From Mesorhizobium sp. PAMC28654 (GTDB lineage: Bacteria; Pseudomonadota; Alphaproteobacteria; Rhizobiales; Rhizobiaceae): 64,000 bases of DNA. Made by a program: the position numbers and the translations under genes. The DNA lies in NCBI RefSeq assembly GCF_020616515.1, contig NZ_CP085135.1:4712001-4776000 (forward strand), written 5' to 3'. Positions 38,978 to 48,037 of the stretch are shown here, piece after piece (position 1 is the stretch's first letter; the number at the start of each line of letters is the position of its first letter). The notes under the pieces were generated by a model. It saw only the letters and a list, made by a program, of their open reading frames with translations. It had not been told where the DNA came from and ran no database searches.

Positions 38978-40006
38978 ATGACTGACGGCAAAGGCAAGAG
39001 CGCCGACAAGCTTCGCTCCGTCAGCGCGCAGCATGTTGCGCGCCAGGCTGGCGTGTCTCGCTCGGCGGTATCGCGCGCCTTCACGCCCGGCGCCAGCGTG
39101 GCCACGGAAACGCGCGAAAAAATCATGCGCGCCGCCGAGGACCTCGGCTATCAGGTCAACGATCTGGCGCGCGGCCTGCTCGCCAACCAGAGCCGGCTGG
39201 TGGGGCTGGTGGTGACGAAGCCGGAGGTAGGCTTCCGCGCCCATCTTGCCGCGGCACTCACCAAGGCGCTGATCCATCGCGGCAATGTGCCTGTCATCAT
39301 CAACACCGGTCAGACCGAGCAGGAACTGATCGCGGCCCAGAGGACGCTGCTCGGCCATCGCGCCGAGGCAACGATCATCCTGTCCGGTTCGCCGCCTTCC
39401 TCGTTCTTCGAGCTGGCGCGCCGCAACGGCCAGCCGCTTGTGGTCATCGGGCGCTCGGAACCCGAGGCCGACCATATCCAGACCGATGGCGGCGAGGCGG
39501 CGAGACTGGCGGCGGCACTGTTCGTCGCGCGCGGCATGATGAGGCTAGGGCTGGCGGGGTCGCTGTCGGGCACGCCCAACATCACCGAGCGCGAGGATGC
39601 CTTTTGCGCCGAGGCTGCGCGACTTGGCGCCGATGTCGTGGTGACGCGGGGCAACGACACCGACTATGCGGGTGGGCTGCAGGCGGGCCGGGACCTGCTC
39701 GGCCGCAGGGAAAGACCGCAGGCGATCTTCTGCGTCAACGACCTCATCGCCTTCGGCGTCATGGACCACGCCCGCCAGCTGGGGCTGGCCATACCCGGCG
39801 ATCTCGCGGTGATCGGCTTCGATGATGTTCCAGAGGCCGGTTGGCTCGCCTATCAGTTGACCACCTTCCGTCAGGATCCCGAAGCCATGGCCGCCCGAGC
39901 GGTCGCCCTGCTCGATCTGCGGCAGCGGGAACCGAATCTGGCTCCCGTTCGCGAGCGCATCAGCGTGCCGCTTGTCGTGCGCGCCAGTTTCGTTCCGCCC
40001 GCATGA
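38978..40006 (+). CDS. LacI-family transcriptional regulator
   Basis: A 342-residue regulator with an N-terminal LacI helix-turn-helix (VSAQHVARQAGVSRSAVSRAF, about 14-34), a hinge (NDLARGLLANQS) and a periplasmic-binding-like effector domain ending RISVPLVVRASF. It is the fifth gene of the operon, giving feedback control. The effector is presumably the imported compound or its first metabolite. Confidence 0.9.
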   Translation: MTDGKGKSADKLRSVSAQHVARQAGVSRSAVSRAFTPGASVATETREKIMRAAEDLGYQVNDLARGLLANQSRLVGLVVTKPEVGFRAHLAAALTKALIHRGNVPVIINTGQTEQELIAAQRTLLGHRAEATIILSGSPPSSFFELARRNGQPLVVIGRSEPEADHIQTDGGEAARLAAALFVARGMMRLGLAGSLSGTPNITEREDAFCAEAARLGADVVVTRGNDTDYAGGLQAGRDLLGRRERPQAIFCVNDLIAFGVMDHARQLGLAIPGDLAVIGFDDVPEAGWLAYQLTTFRQDPEAMAARAVALLDLRQREPNLAPVRERISVPLVVRASFVPPA

Positions 40007-40061
40007 CCACCAGCATCACGATCAACCCGTCCTGAAATTCGTAACCGCAGGCTCGACACTC

Positions 40062-40823
40062 ATGAAAATCATCCAGATCTCCGATCCTCACCTGGTTCCG
40101 CCCGGCGGCCTCCTGTTTGGCACCGATCCGCTGTTTCGGCTGGAAGCCTGTCTTGCCGACATCAACAGCAACCATGCCGATGCCGAACTGGTCATCATTT
40201 CCGGCGACCTTGCCAATGACGGCGAACGCGCCGCCTATGCCGCGCTCAGAGATCAGGTAGCGACGTGCGTGCCGCCCTGCAGGCTGATGCTCGGCAACCA
40301 TGACGACCGCGATCTTTTCCTCGAGATGTTTTCGGAGACGAGGCCTGAGTGTGGTTTCGTCCAGAGCGTCGTCGACACGCAGGAGGGACGGCTGATCCTG
40401 CTGGACACGCTGGCGAGCGGACTTGTCGAAGGCAGGCTATGCGAAGCGCGCCTGCGCTGGCTGGATGAAAGGCTGCGGGAAGCAGCAGACAAGCCGGCCT
40501 TCATCTTCATGCATCATCCGCCGTTCAAGATTCACATGCCGGAACTCGACTCTGTCCGGCTCGCCGACGCGGATGCGTTTCACGCGGTGCTGGCGCGCCA
40601 TGGCAATGTCCGCCACATCTTCGCCGGGCATGTCCATCGCCTCATCGCCGGCAGTTGGCGCGGCATACCCGTCAGCACGCTGCGCGGCACCAACCATCAG
40701 ACCGCGCTGGACTTTTCGGACAGCTGGAAGCTTGGTCTCGAACCGCCCGCCTATGCGGTCATCTTCATCGACACCGACGGCGTCGTCGTCCATTTCCACG
40801 ATTTTCCGATCGCGGCCGCCTGA
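40062..40823 (+). CDS. Calcineurin-like phosphodiesterase (CpdA/GpdQ type)
   Basis: A 253-residue cytoplasmic dinuclear-metal phosphoesterase from the ATG at 40062. All metal motifs are visible: SDPHL (8-12), SGDLAND, LGNHDD, HHPPF and AGHVHR. This set is shared by 3',5'-cAMP phosphodiesterase CpdA and glycerophosphodiesterase GpdQ. Cotranscription with an importer and LacI regulator favours hydrolysis of an imported phosphodiester over a housekeeping cAMP role. That is inference from context. Confidence 0.87.
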   Translation: MKIIQISDPHLVPPGGLLFGTDPLFRLEACLADINSNHADAELVIISGDLANDGERAAYAALRDQVATCVPPCRLMLGNHDDRDLFLEMFSETRPECGFVQSVVDTQEGRLILLDTLASGLVEGRLCEARLRWLDERLREAADKPAFIFMHHPPFKIHMPELDSVRLADADAFHAVLARHGNVRHIFAGHVHRLIAGSWRGIPVSTLRGTNHQTALDFSDSWKLGLEPPAYAVIFIDTDGVVVHFHDFPIAAA

Positions 40824-40876
40824 CCGGAGTTGATGACAGGTACTCCCGGGGCTTCGCAAATCACGAGAGCAGCCAA

Positions 40877-41776
40877 TTACAGGTCATTGACGAGGCGGCC
40901 CTCGGGGCCGCCGAGCCAGGTCTCCCAGACATGGTCCGACATCAGACGGCGATAGTGCGCCGTGCTGATCAAACGCCGGTAGGACGCTCCGCCAACGTGG
41001 AAGAAGACGCCACCCGGCATGCCGTGGATGGCTTCGGTTCCGCCCAGCGTCAGGGTAATCGTCGTCGTTTCCGCATAGGCGACACTGGTCGGGTCAAGGC
41101 TGCGGTACAGCACTGCCCAATTCCCGCCGCCGGTATCCATCCCACTTTCAAAGCGAGGGGTGAAATCCATCTGGACACCGTCCATTGCGGAAAATCGGAA
41201 GAAACAGAAGCCAGCCCACAGGAACCACCCTTCCAGGCCTCGCTTCGCAATGCGTCTCGCGCCGTAGGCGGCCTTCCCTTCCATCAGCTTCGGAATATCG
41301 ACGACGCTGGTGGGAAAACAGTCGTGGTCCAGGAATCCGAAGATCTCCGGGCGCAGATGGCTGACGATGTTATGAGCAACCCAGTTCATGGCTATTCCAT
41401 GCGACCGGTTGGGGTTCATTTCCCAGTTTCCCGGCAATGCGAAATAGGCGATGCCGCGTGCCCGGCAAATACCCTCGATGATCGGCCTTGCCGATGTCCT
41501 CGAGGAGTTGTCGATGACGACCAATGTCATTCCGGGACAGTGGAGCGGCCATGCCCGGGTGAGCGCATCGATGACCCAGGGTGTGTTGAACGCTATGGAG
41601 AAGCAGAACCGTTGCGAGCCGGTGCGTTGAAGCTTTTCAGCGAATGCCCTGCCTTCCGCCAACCCGTGCGCGCGGAAGCTGCGTTCAACGAGGGCATTAC
41701 GGAACGCCTTGGCTTTTCTGACCGGCCAGTTCTGGTTGAGCAGATCGACAAGGATCCGAACCGGTTTCCTGGCCAT
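40877..41776 (-). CDS. Glycosyltransferase-like (GT-A fold) protein
   Basis: A 299-residue protein from the ATG at 41776; the frame is open to 41854. The N-terminal half reads like a nucleotide-sugar GT-A fold: CFSIAFNTPWVIDAL, LVVIDNSS near 85-92, and a metal-binding DxD-type triad in FLDHDCFP (about 150-152). The C-terminal half is Trp- and Gly-rich (WFLWAGFCFF, GMDTGGGN). No signal peptide or membrane segment is seen. I do not recognise a specific subfamily, and no polysaccharide genes are nearby. The ribosome binding site is weak. Confidence 0.6.
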   Translation of the reverse strand: MARKPVRILVDLLNQNWPVRKAKAFRNALVERSFRAHGLAEGRAFAEKLQRTGSQRFCFSIAFNTPWVIDALTRAWPLHCPGMTLVVIDNSSRTSARPIIEGICRARGIAYFALPGNWEMNPNRSHGIAMNWVAHNIVSHLRPEIFGFLDHDCFPTSVVDIPKLMEGKAAYGARRIAKRGLEGWFLWAGFCFFRFSAMDGVQMDFTPRFESGMDTGGGNWAVLYRSLDPTSVAYAETTTITLTLGGTEAIHGMPGGVFFHVGGASYRRLISTAHYRRLMSDHVWETWLGGPEGRLVNDL

Positions 41777-41976
41777 GAGAACTTTCGTCGACGGAGCTGA
41801 GTTTCGCAGATGTTTTCCAAGGGGTGACGCTGTCACGCAAAAAGGGCAAGACACAATGGCTTCTTCGGCCGGCGCGGTCTCGTCGGCAAGAGCGTTGCTC
41901 GTATCGGCTGCTTCGGATATCTGACCGGTCAGGTAGCCAATGCCTGCAACGACAACCCTTCAAACGGAGCCCTCCA

Positions 41977-42330
41977 ATGACACGCAAGACGATCCTCAAA
42001 TTCGGGGCGGTGGAAAACGCTGATGCCGGCGATCTGGCAGGATGGGTTGTCGTCGAAGGCAAGCCGACCATGAAGACCGCCGTGCAGCACACGACCGCCG
42101 ACGGCAAGGTCATGTCGGGCACCTGGCAGGCTACGCCTGGCACCTATCATGCGACCTACAGCGATTATGAGTTCGTGCACATGATCGCCGGCCGCATCAT
42201 CATCACGCCCGATGGCGGCGAGCCGGTCGAAGTGGGCCCTGGCGATGCCTTCGTGGTGGAAGCCGATTTCAAGGGAACCTGGAAGATCATCGAGCCGGTG
42301 ACGAAGCACTTCGTCGTCAAGGTCGACTGA
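41977..42330 (+). CDS. Small cupin protein (cupin_3/DUF861 type)
   Basis: A 117-residue single-domain cupin with CGGAG upstream of the ATG. The conserved beta-barrel motifs are EFVHMIAGRIIITPDGGEP and PGDAFVVEADFKGTWKII, the (EutQ-like) cupin_3 type often found without an identified enzyme activity. It is separated from the B6 genes by a strong terminator and convergent with pyridoxine 4-oxidase, so it is probably not part of that pathway. Confidence 0.8.
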   Translation: MTRKTILKFGAVENADAGDLAGWVVVEGKPTMKTAVQHTTADGKVMSGTWQATPGTYHATYSDYEFVHMIAGRIIITPDGGEPVEVGPGDAFVVEADFKGTWKIIEPVTKHFVVKVD

Positions 42331-42351
42331 ACAAGCCTCGGCATTTTTTGA

Positions 42352-42388
42352 AGAGCCCGCCATGGCTTGCCTGGCGGGCTCTTTGTTT
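42352..42388 (+). terminator. Terminator between cupin and pyridoxine 4-oxidase genes
   Basis: A perfect 11-bp stem, AGAGCCCGCCA/TGGCGGGCTCT, with a 9-base loop, followed by TTGTTTT. Confidence 0.85.
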
Positions 42389-42423
42389 TCTATGCCGGTA
42401 ATCGCTGCCCGCGGGAGCAGAAA

Positions 42424-43959
42424 TTATCTGGCTATCGGCAAGGCCGCCCAGGTTTCCGCGATGGCGACCACAGCGGCATTTATCGGCCCGCTTGGGATCG
42501 TCGGGATGACCGATGCATCGACGACAAACACATTGTCGAAGCCGTTCAGCCGCAAATCCGGGTCGACAACGGCATCGGCATCCCTGCCCATCCGGCATGT
42601 GCCGGCCGGATGATGGTGCGTCGAGGCGGCCCTGGCGATGAAGGTATCGAGTTCGTCATCCGATTGCACGGACGTACCCGGCAGGACTTCCGCGTCGCGC
42701 CATTCGTCCAGTGCCGCATGATGGCCGACAGCGCGTGCCATCTTCAGCGCGGCCCGGAAAACCGAGCGGTCGTGCTCGGTTTCGAGATAATGCGGATCGA
42801 TGACGGGGACATCGTTGCGGCCCGGTCCGGACGGCGTGATGCGGCCACGGCTTGTCGGGTGGGTGACGCCACAGAGTATCGTGAAGGCCGAACCGTAGGG
42901 CGGGGCATCCAGGCCTTCCGCCGCCGACGGCGCGACGACGCAGGCGAGCGCAATATCCGGGCTTCCCGTCGAACGGGTCGGGTCGTCGCTGTGCAGGTAC
43001 ATCAGCGATTCAGAGTGCTGCAGGCGGGACGGCGGCACCGGCTTTTTCGCGGCGTAGACGTTGCCAAGCGCCAGCAGATGGTCCTGCAGATTGCGGCCAA
43101 CCTGAGTGCGATCGGCAAGGCAGCGTATCCCCGCCTGCTTCAGCGTATCGGGGTGGCCAATGCCGGAGCGCATCAGGATGAGCGGCGTGGACACGGCGCC
43201 GGCGCAGAGCACGATGCGGTCGGCCGAAACCGTCCTTGTCTCACCCTCGCACACCACGATCACGCCCGTGATCTTGTGGCCGTCCAGCACGAGATGCTCG
43301 ACCTCGTGGCCGGTGAGCAAGGTCAGGTTCGGCCGCGCCATCACCTGTGGCGACAGGTAGGCATCGGCGAGGCTCAGGCGCTTGCCGTCTCGTATATTCA
43401 GCGAATTAGGGCTGGTGCCGACCAGTTCGCCACTGTTGTGGTCGGTGAGGGTGGGAACGCCCATGGCTGTTCCGGCGGCGATATAGGCACGCACGACCGG
43501 ACTGACCTCGGCATCCGGCAGGTAGACGTCGAGGGGACCACTGCTGCCGCGTGTCGGCGCGTCGAAGGCTGCAAAGGCTTCACTACGGATGAAACCCGGC
43601 AGCAGCCCCTGATAGGACCAGCGGTCGCCGCCGGCGTGCTCCCAGGGTTCGAAGTCGTCGGGATGGCCACGCACATAGGCCATGGCATGCAGGCAGCTGG
43701 AGCCGCCGACGATCTTGCCGCGCGGCCATTCGTGCACGCGGTTGGCGGTGAAGGGCTGCGGCACGGTGCGGTAGGCCCAGTCGTAGTCGCGGCCCTGCAG
43801 CATCGTCCATTTCAGCGGGTCGGCGATATCGGGATCGACCGGCATTGTCCCGGCCTCGATCAAGCCGACCTGGCAAGACAGATCTTCGCTTAGCCGGCTA
43901 GCAATAACCGAGCCCGCTGAACCCGCGCCGATGACCAGCACGTCGAAATGACGCTTCAA
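42424..43959 (-). CDS. pno: Pyridoxine 4-oxidase (GMC oxidoreductase)
   Basis: Oxidises pyridoxine to pyridoxal with FAD and O2, the first step of vitamin B6 degradation. It has 511 residues from the TTG at 43959, with GGGGAA upstream. The N-terminal FAD motif is GAGSAGSVIASRLSED, the second GMC signature is WPRGKIVGGSS, and the catalytic His lies in [13 protein letters not shown]. The stretch DPDIADPLKWTMLQGRDYDW is shared, as I recall it, with M. loti pyridoxine 4-oxidase rather than with choline dehydrogenases. It is divergent from, and shares an island with, the other B6 genes. The GntR regulator is immediately upstream on the same strand. Confidence 0.83.
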   Translation of the reverse strand: MKRHFDVLVIGAGSAGSVIASRLSEDLSCQVGLIEAGTMPVDPDIADPLKWTMLQGRDYDWAYRTVPQPFTANRVHEWPRGKIVGGSSCLHAMAYVRGHPDDFEPWEHAGGDRWSYQGLLPGFIRSEAFAAFDAPTRGSSGPLDVYLPDAEVSPVVRAYIAAGTAMGVPTLTDHNSGELVGTSPNSLNIRDGKRLSLADAYLSPQVMARPNLTLLTGHEVEHLVLDGHKITGVIVVCEGETRTVSADRIVLCAGAVSTPLILMRSGIGHPDTLKQAGIRCLADRTQVGRNLQDHLLALGNVYAAKKPVPPSRLQHSESLMYLHSDDPTRSTGSPDIALACVVAPSAAEGLDAPPYGSAFTILCGVTHPTSRGRITPSGPGRNDVPVIDPHYLETEHDRSVFRAALKMARAVGHHAALDEWRDAEVLPGTSVQSDDELDTFIARAASTHHHPAGTCRMGRDADAVVDPDLRLNGFDNVFVVDASVIPTIPSGPINAAVVAIAETWAALPIAR

Positions 43960-44002
43960 TGTGAAATTCCCCGTGCAGGCTTATTGTCGGTTGGCGAGGC
44001 GA

Positions 44003-44680
44003 TCACGCCGCGAAGGCGCCGGCGTTCGACCGCTCCATGATCTGCCTCTGCACGGAAAGGAGATGCGCGCGCATGGCGGCCTCCGCTGCTTCAGGATCGC
44101 GCTGCGAGATCGCTTCGGCGATCAGGCGATGCTCGCCGTCGCGCTGGGCGATCCGCTTGGGGCAGGTGGGTGCGGTGGTGCGCGCGACCTTCACCCTGGC
44201 ATCGACGCCGACCTGGCGCAGCATCTTGTAGAACTCTGCGGCGAGATGGTTGCGGGCAGCAGCGACGATGGCGAGGTGGAAGGCGAAGTCGACCTCGCCC
44301 GACGGGGCATTCTCCGGCGTGGTTGCGGCATCCATGATTCTCGCCGTTTCAAATGAAGACGCGCGCAAGGATGCCAATCTGGCCAAGCCCGGCTCCATGA
44401 TCAGGCGAAGTTCCAGCACCTCTATGGGGTTGGTGACCCTGACCAGTTCCTCGCCATATCTGGGCAGCGCGGTCGGCGCACGCCTGGCACGGGCCGGCTT
44501 CAGGTCGCCGGCATGACGCAGTGCCTCAAGTGCCTTGCGGAGCTGATGGCGCTTGACGTTCAGATGCTCGGCAAGGTCGCGCTCGGAAGGCAGCTTGCCG
44601 CCGCCCTGCTGCACCTGGCGGACAGCGGCAATGATGTCGTCGAGATCCGATGGTTCGATCTGCGGCTCGAATGCGCTCAA
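44003..44680 (-). CDS. GntR-family (FadR/FCD type) regulator
   Basis: About 225 residues. The TTG at 44680 is 8 bases after AGGAG; a TTG at 44686 is too close to it. The winged helix (LPSERDLAEHLNVKRHQLRKALEAL, about 30-55) is followed by an all-helical FCD ligand-binding domain with the usual metal-site His/Asp residues (DFAFHLAIVAAARN, GEHRLIAEAI). It lies between pyridoxine 4-oxidase and the divergent 4-pyridoxate dehydrogenase operon, next to clustered TTGGTTGA sites. It is therefore the best candidate regulator of the B6 island. Confidence 0.87.
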   Translation of the reverse strand: MSAFEPQIEPSDLDDIIAAVRQVQQGGGKLPSERDLAEHLNVKRHQLRKALEALRHAGDLKPARARRAPTALPRYGEELVRVTNPIEVLELRLIMEPGLARLASLRASSFETARIMDAATTPENAPSGEVDFAFHLAIVAAARNHLAAEFYKMLRQVGVDARVKVARTTAPTCPKRIAQRDGEHRLIAEAISQRDPEAAEAAMRAHLLSVQRQIMERSNAGAFAA

Positions 44681-44762
44681 AACCAAATCTCCTGTCTGGT
44701 CGGCAGACGCCGACTCAACGTCCGATTATCCTATTGTGACACGAAACCCGATGGAAACGGCA

Positions 44763-44830
44763 CTCAACCAACTCAACCAATCTACATCTGTCTGTAGTGG
44801 TTGACAACACCAGTTGCGCGATGGTTGACT
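44763..44830. promoter_or_regulatory. Clustered CTCAACCAA/TGGTTGA boxes in the divergent B6 promoter
   Basis: Two direct CTCAACCA copies lie at 44763-44770 and 44772-44779. Opposite-orientation TGGTTGA copies follow at about 44798-44804 and 44822-44828. The same box recurs upstream of the bicupin gene (46532-46775). The TTGGTT/AACCAA halves resemble FadR-type GntR operators. Confidence 0.6.
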
Positions 44831-44884
44831 GACTTCGTAGACGGCTACCATCGCGGCGGGCCGTCCTTCTCCCGAGGATCACGC

Positions 44885-46513
44885 ATGCCGGCTGGCGAAA
44901 CCTTTGACTATGTCATTGTCGGTGCGGGATCGGCCGGCTGCGTGCTGGCAAACCGGCTGAGCGAAGACCCGTCGGTGTCGGTGCTTCTGCTGGAGGCCGG
45001 GAATTGGGACCGCGATCCGATGATCCACATTCCGCTCGGCTGGGGCAAGATCCTGACCGAGCGCCGTCACGACTGGATGTATTTCTGCGAGCCCGAGGCC
45101 AATGTCGGCGGGCGCAAGGTCGAATGCGCGCGCGGCAAGGTCATCGGCGGCTCCTCTTCCACCAATGCCATGGCTTATGTGCGCGGCAATCGCGGGGACT
45201 ACGACCGCTGGGCGGCAAGCGGGCTGACCGACTGGGGTTTCGACAAGGTGCTGCCCTACTTCAAGAAGCAGGAGCGCTGGGAAAAGGGCGCAAACCAGTA
45301 TCGCGGTGGCGACGGGCCGGTGAGCACCCAGTTCTGCCGCTACAAGGATGAACTGATCGAGGCCTTCGCCACCGCCAGCCGGGACGCCGGATACCCGCAG
45401 ACCGATGACTATAACGGCGCCACACAGGAGGGTTTCGGCCGTCTGCAGATGACGATTGCGAATGGCCGCCGCTGCTCGAGCGCGTCCGCCTATCTGCGGC
45501 CTGCCATGCGGCGTGGCAATGTGAAGGTGCTGACCGGCGCGATGGCGACGAAGATCCTGCTGAAGGATGGCCGCGCGACGGGCATTGCCTACACCAAAGG
45601 CGGCGCGGGGCATGAGGTGTTCGCGCGGCGCGAGGTGCTGCTTGCCGGCGGCGTCATCAACACGCCGCAGCTGATGATGGTATCGGGGATTGGCGACAGC
45701 GCCGAGCTTGCGGCGCATGGCATCGAGACGAAAATCGATCGCACGCAGGTCGGCAAGAACCTGCAGGACCATGTCTCGGTCATCCTGATGTACCGGCGCA
45801 AGCAGCCGGGGCCATTCCTCAAGATGATGCGGGCCGATCGTATCGGCCTCGATTTCGTCAAGACCTACCTGACCGGAAAGGGATTCTCAGGCGATGTGCC
45901 TGGTGGTGTCGTTGCGTTCCTGAAGAGCGATGCGAGCCGGCCGCTGCCGGATGTGCAGCTGCTTTTCACCGCCGCGCCGCTTGGGGCATGGCCATACATG
46001 GCGCCGTTCAAGGCGCCGTTCGCGGACGGCTTCGCAACGCGCATCGTTGCCGTGCAGCCGGAGAGCAGGGGGAGCGTGAAGCTGGCGTCGAGCGATCCCT
46101 TGGCCGCCCCGCTGATCCATCAGAACTTCCTTTCTTCGCAGCGTGACTGGCAGTCGCTTCGCGCCGGTTTCCGCGTCGCGCGCAACCTTGCCAGCCAGCC
46201 GTCCATGGCGCCGTTCGTTGGCGCGGAATTCTTCCCCGGCCCGAAATGTGAGAGCGATGACGAGATCGACGAGCATATCCGCAAGACATCGATCACCGTG
46301 CATCATCCGGCCGGCACCTGCCGCATGGGGGTCGATGCGGACTCGGTGGTCGATCCGCAATTGCGGGTGCGAGGCGTCGGGGGACTTCGTGTGGTGGACG
46401 CGTCCGTGATGCCGGATCTCGTCTGCGGCAACATCAATGCGGCGGTCATCATGATCGCCGAAAAGGCCTCCGATATGATCCGCAGCCGCGCCGAACAAAG
46501 CATGGCGGCCTGA
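44885..46513 (+). CDS. GMC oxidoreductase, probable 4-pyridoxate dehydrogenase
   Basis: A 542-residue FAD enzyme from the ATG at 44885, with GAGG 8 bases upstream. FAD motif [19 protein letters not shown] signature [21 protein letters not shown] and catalytic [10 protein letters not shown] are intact. The known M. loti 4-pyridoxic acid dehydrogenase is a membrane-associated GMC flavoprotein of about this size, which oxidises the 5-hydroxymethyl group of 4-pyridoxate to FHMPC. The same cluster contains FHMPC dehydrogenase, so this assignment fits both family and pathway. Choline-dehydrogenase-like automatic labels should not be trusted here. TTGGTTGA boxes flank it on both sides. Confidence 0.78.
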   Translation: MPAGETFDYVIVGAGSAGCVLANRLSEDPSVSVLLLEAGNWDRDPMIHIPLGWGKILTERRHDWMYFCEPEANVGGRKVECARGKVIGGSSSTNAMAYVRGNRGDYDRWAASGLTDWGFDKVLPYFKKQERWEKGANQYRGGDGPVSTQFCRYKDELIEAFATASRDAGYPQTDDYNGATQEGFGRLQMTIANGRRCSSASAYLRPAMRRGNVKVLTGAMATKILLKDGRATGIAYTKGGAGHEVFARREVLLAGGVINTPQLMMVSGIGDSAELAAHGIETKIDRTQVGKNLQDHVSVILMYRRKQPGPFLKMMRADRIGLDFVKTYLTGKGFSGDVPGGVVAFLKSDASRPLPDVQLLFTAAPLGAWPYMAPFKAPFADGFATRIVAVQPESRGSVKLASSDPLAAPLIHQNFLSSQRDWQSLRAGFRVARNLASQPSMAPFVGAEFFPGPKCESDDEIDEHIRKTSITVHHPAGTCRMGVDADSVVDPQLRVRGVGGLRVVDASVMPDLVCGNINAAVIMIAEKASDMIRSRAEQSMAA

Positions 46514-46531
46514 CGGGCGAAGGCCTGACTG

Positions 46532-46775
46532 CAACCAAAATCGTTTGGTTGAGCATAAAATCTGCATTGGTTGAACTGCGCGTCGTCCGTCGTGGCCGTG
46601 GTATTCTTGTCGTACCCGGCGGAATCGGGCGGAATTTGTGCATTCTTAGGCCATTTCTGCCCATTTTCGGGCATTTGCCTCTCAAAAATGCAGCTCAACC
46701 AAAAACTTTCAAATTTCGCAATTTGGGGATTGTCGAGTAAAACCAATGCGAATACGGTTGAGTTGGTTAAAAGCA
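46532..46775. promoter_or_regulatory. Intergenic region with a palindrome and repeated TTGGTTGA boxes
   Basis: Between the GMC and bicupin genes. A 20-bp inverted repeat, CAACCAAA-ATCG-TTTGGTTG, lies at 46532-46551. Single boxes occur near 46567 (TTGGTTGAAC), 46694 (CTCAACCAAAA) and 46756 (GGTTGAGTTGGTT). The region is AT-rich compared with its neighbours, and no gene fits. The bicupin operon probably has its own promoter here under the same regulator. Confidence 0.65.
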
Positions 46776-46802
46776 TTTTCTTCGTGACGAGAGGTGTCCG
46801 AT

Positions 46803-47954
46803 ATGTCCGTGGCGCAACCAGCAAACGATACGCTCACCAACAAGAAGGCGGCGCTCAAGGGCCTCTATGATGCCCTCTACGCGAAAAACATGTTTCCGTT
46901 CTGGGCGACGTCGGAAGGCGTCGACCATGACGAGATCAAGCAGTTGATGGCGACATCGAAGGCGGTTCCTTTCGTCTGGTCCTATTCGGACATCGAGCCG
47001 CTGCTGCAGCGCGCCGCCGAACTGGTGACCATGGACGACAGCGAGCGCCGGTCGCTGATCCTGGTCAATCCTGGCCTCGCGCCCAAGCGCGCCTCGGTCA
47101 GCACGATGTACACCGCCTATCGTCTGAACGATCCGGACGAGATCATGCCGCCGCACAAGCATTCGCCGAGCGCCATCCGCTTCGGCCTGACCGGCAGGGG
47201 CAACTTCACCGGCGTCGAGGGCGAGGACGTGGTCTTTGGCCCGGGCGACATGGTGCTGACGCCGAATGACGCCTGGCACAATCACGGCACGGTCGGCGGC
47301 GAGCAGGCGGTCAACCTGTCGGTGCTCGACCTGCCACTGGTCGAGACGCTGCATGCCGTGCATTTTGACCACAAGTACACCGAGATGGTCGACGGCAAGG
47401 AAGTCGAGAAGAAGGTGCAGACCGCGCGCTATCCGAGCGACTACTCGCAGCGCATCTATGGCGAGGGCGGCCTGATGCCGCGTTTCGTCGACCACAAGCG
47501 CGGCGGCGGCCTGTCGTCGCCGATGTATGTCTATCGCTGGGAGAAGATGGAAGCTGTCCTCGACGCCCACAAGGATTGGGACGGCGACCCTCATGAAGGC
47601 ATCGTCATCGATTATGTCGACCCGACCACCGGCGGCCCGGTCTTCCACACCATCAATTTCTACGTCCAGATGCTTCGCCCCGGCGAGAAGACGCTGCCGC
47701 AGCGCGAAACCGCCAGCCTGCTTCTGGCGCCGTTCCGCGGCAACGGCCATTCGATCATCGACGGCAAGCGCTACGACTGGAACCAGTTCGACACCATCGC
47801 CATCCCCGGCGGATCATGGGTCGAGCATGTCAACGGCTCCTCGACCGAGCCGGTGATCTTCTTCGGCGCGACCGATGCGCCGACGCAGAAGGCGCTGCTT
47901 CTCTACAAGCGCTGGGGCCGCAACCAGGCCGGCGATCTGCTTCGTCTCGTCTAG
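46803..47954 (+). CDS. Bicupin ring-cleavage dioxygenase (gentisate/salicylate dioxygenase family)
   Basis: A 383-residue bicupin from the ATG at 46803, with GAGAGG 8 bases upstream. The N-terminal cupin has the iron ligands of gentisate 1,2-dioxygenases: His118 and His120 in PPHKHSPS, and His159 in AWHNHG. The C-terminal cupin lacks a full His set, as usual. The family cleaves aromatic rings between carbons bearing OH and COOH. The pathway intermediate 3-hydroxy-2-methylpyridine-4,5-dicarboxylate has exactly such an ortho-hydroxy-carboxylate. Located among 4-pyridoxate dehydrogenase, RidA, GST and FHMPC dehydrogenase, it is the likely ring-opening enzyme here. Gentisate itself is less likely, since no fumarylpyruvate hydrolase is present. 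Confidence 0.85.
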   Translation: MSVAQPANDTLTNKKAALKGLYDALYAKNMFPFWATSEGVDHDEIKQLMATSKAVPFVWSYSDIEPLLQRAAELVTMDDSERRSLILVNPGLAPKRASVSTMYTAYRLNDPDEIMPPHKHSPSAIRFGLTGRGNFTGVEGEDVVFGPGDMVLTPNDAWHNHGTVGGEQAVNLSVLDLPLVETLHAVHFDHKYTEMVDGKEVEKKVQTARYPSDYSQRIYGEGGLMPRFVDHKRGGGLSSPMYVYRWEKMEAVLDAHKDWDGDPHEGIVIDYVDPTTGGPVFHTINFYVQMLRPGEKTLPQRETASLLLAPFRGNGHSIIDGKRYDWNQFDTIAIPGGSWVEHVNGSSTEPVIFFGATDAPTQKALLLYKRWGRNQAGDLLRLV

Positions 47955-48037
47955 TCGGCTTTTCAGCACGCAACGTCCCGCCGCCATTGGCGGCGCGGAC
48001 ATCGGAAATGACGTTTCAGCAGTAAGGGCGTACGCAT

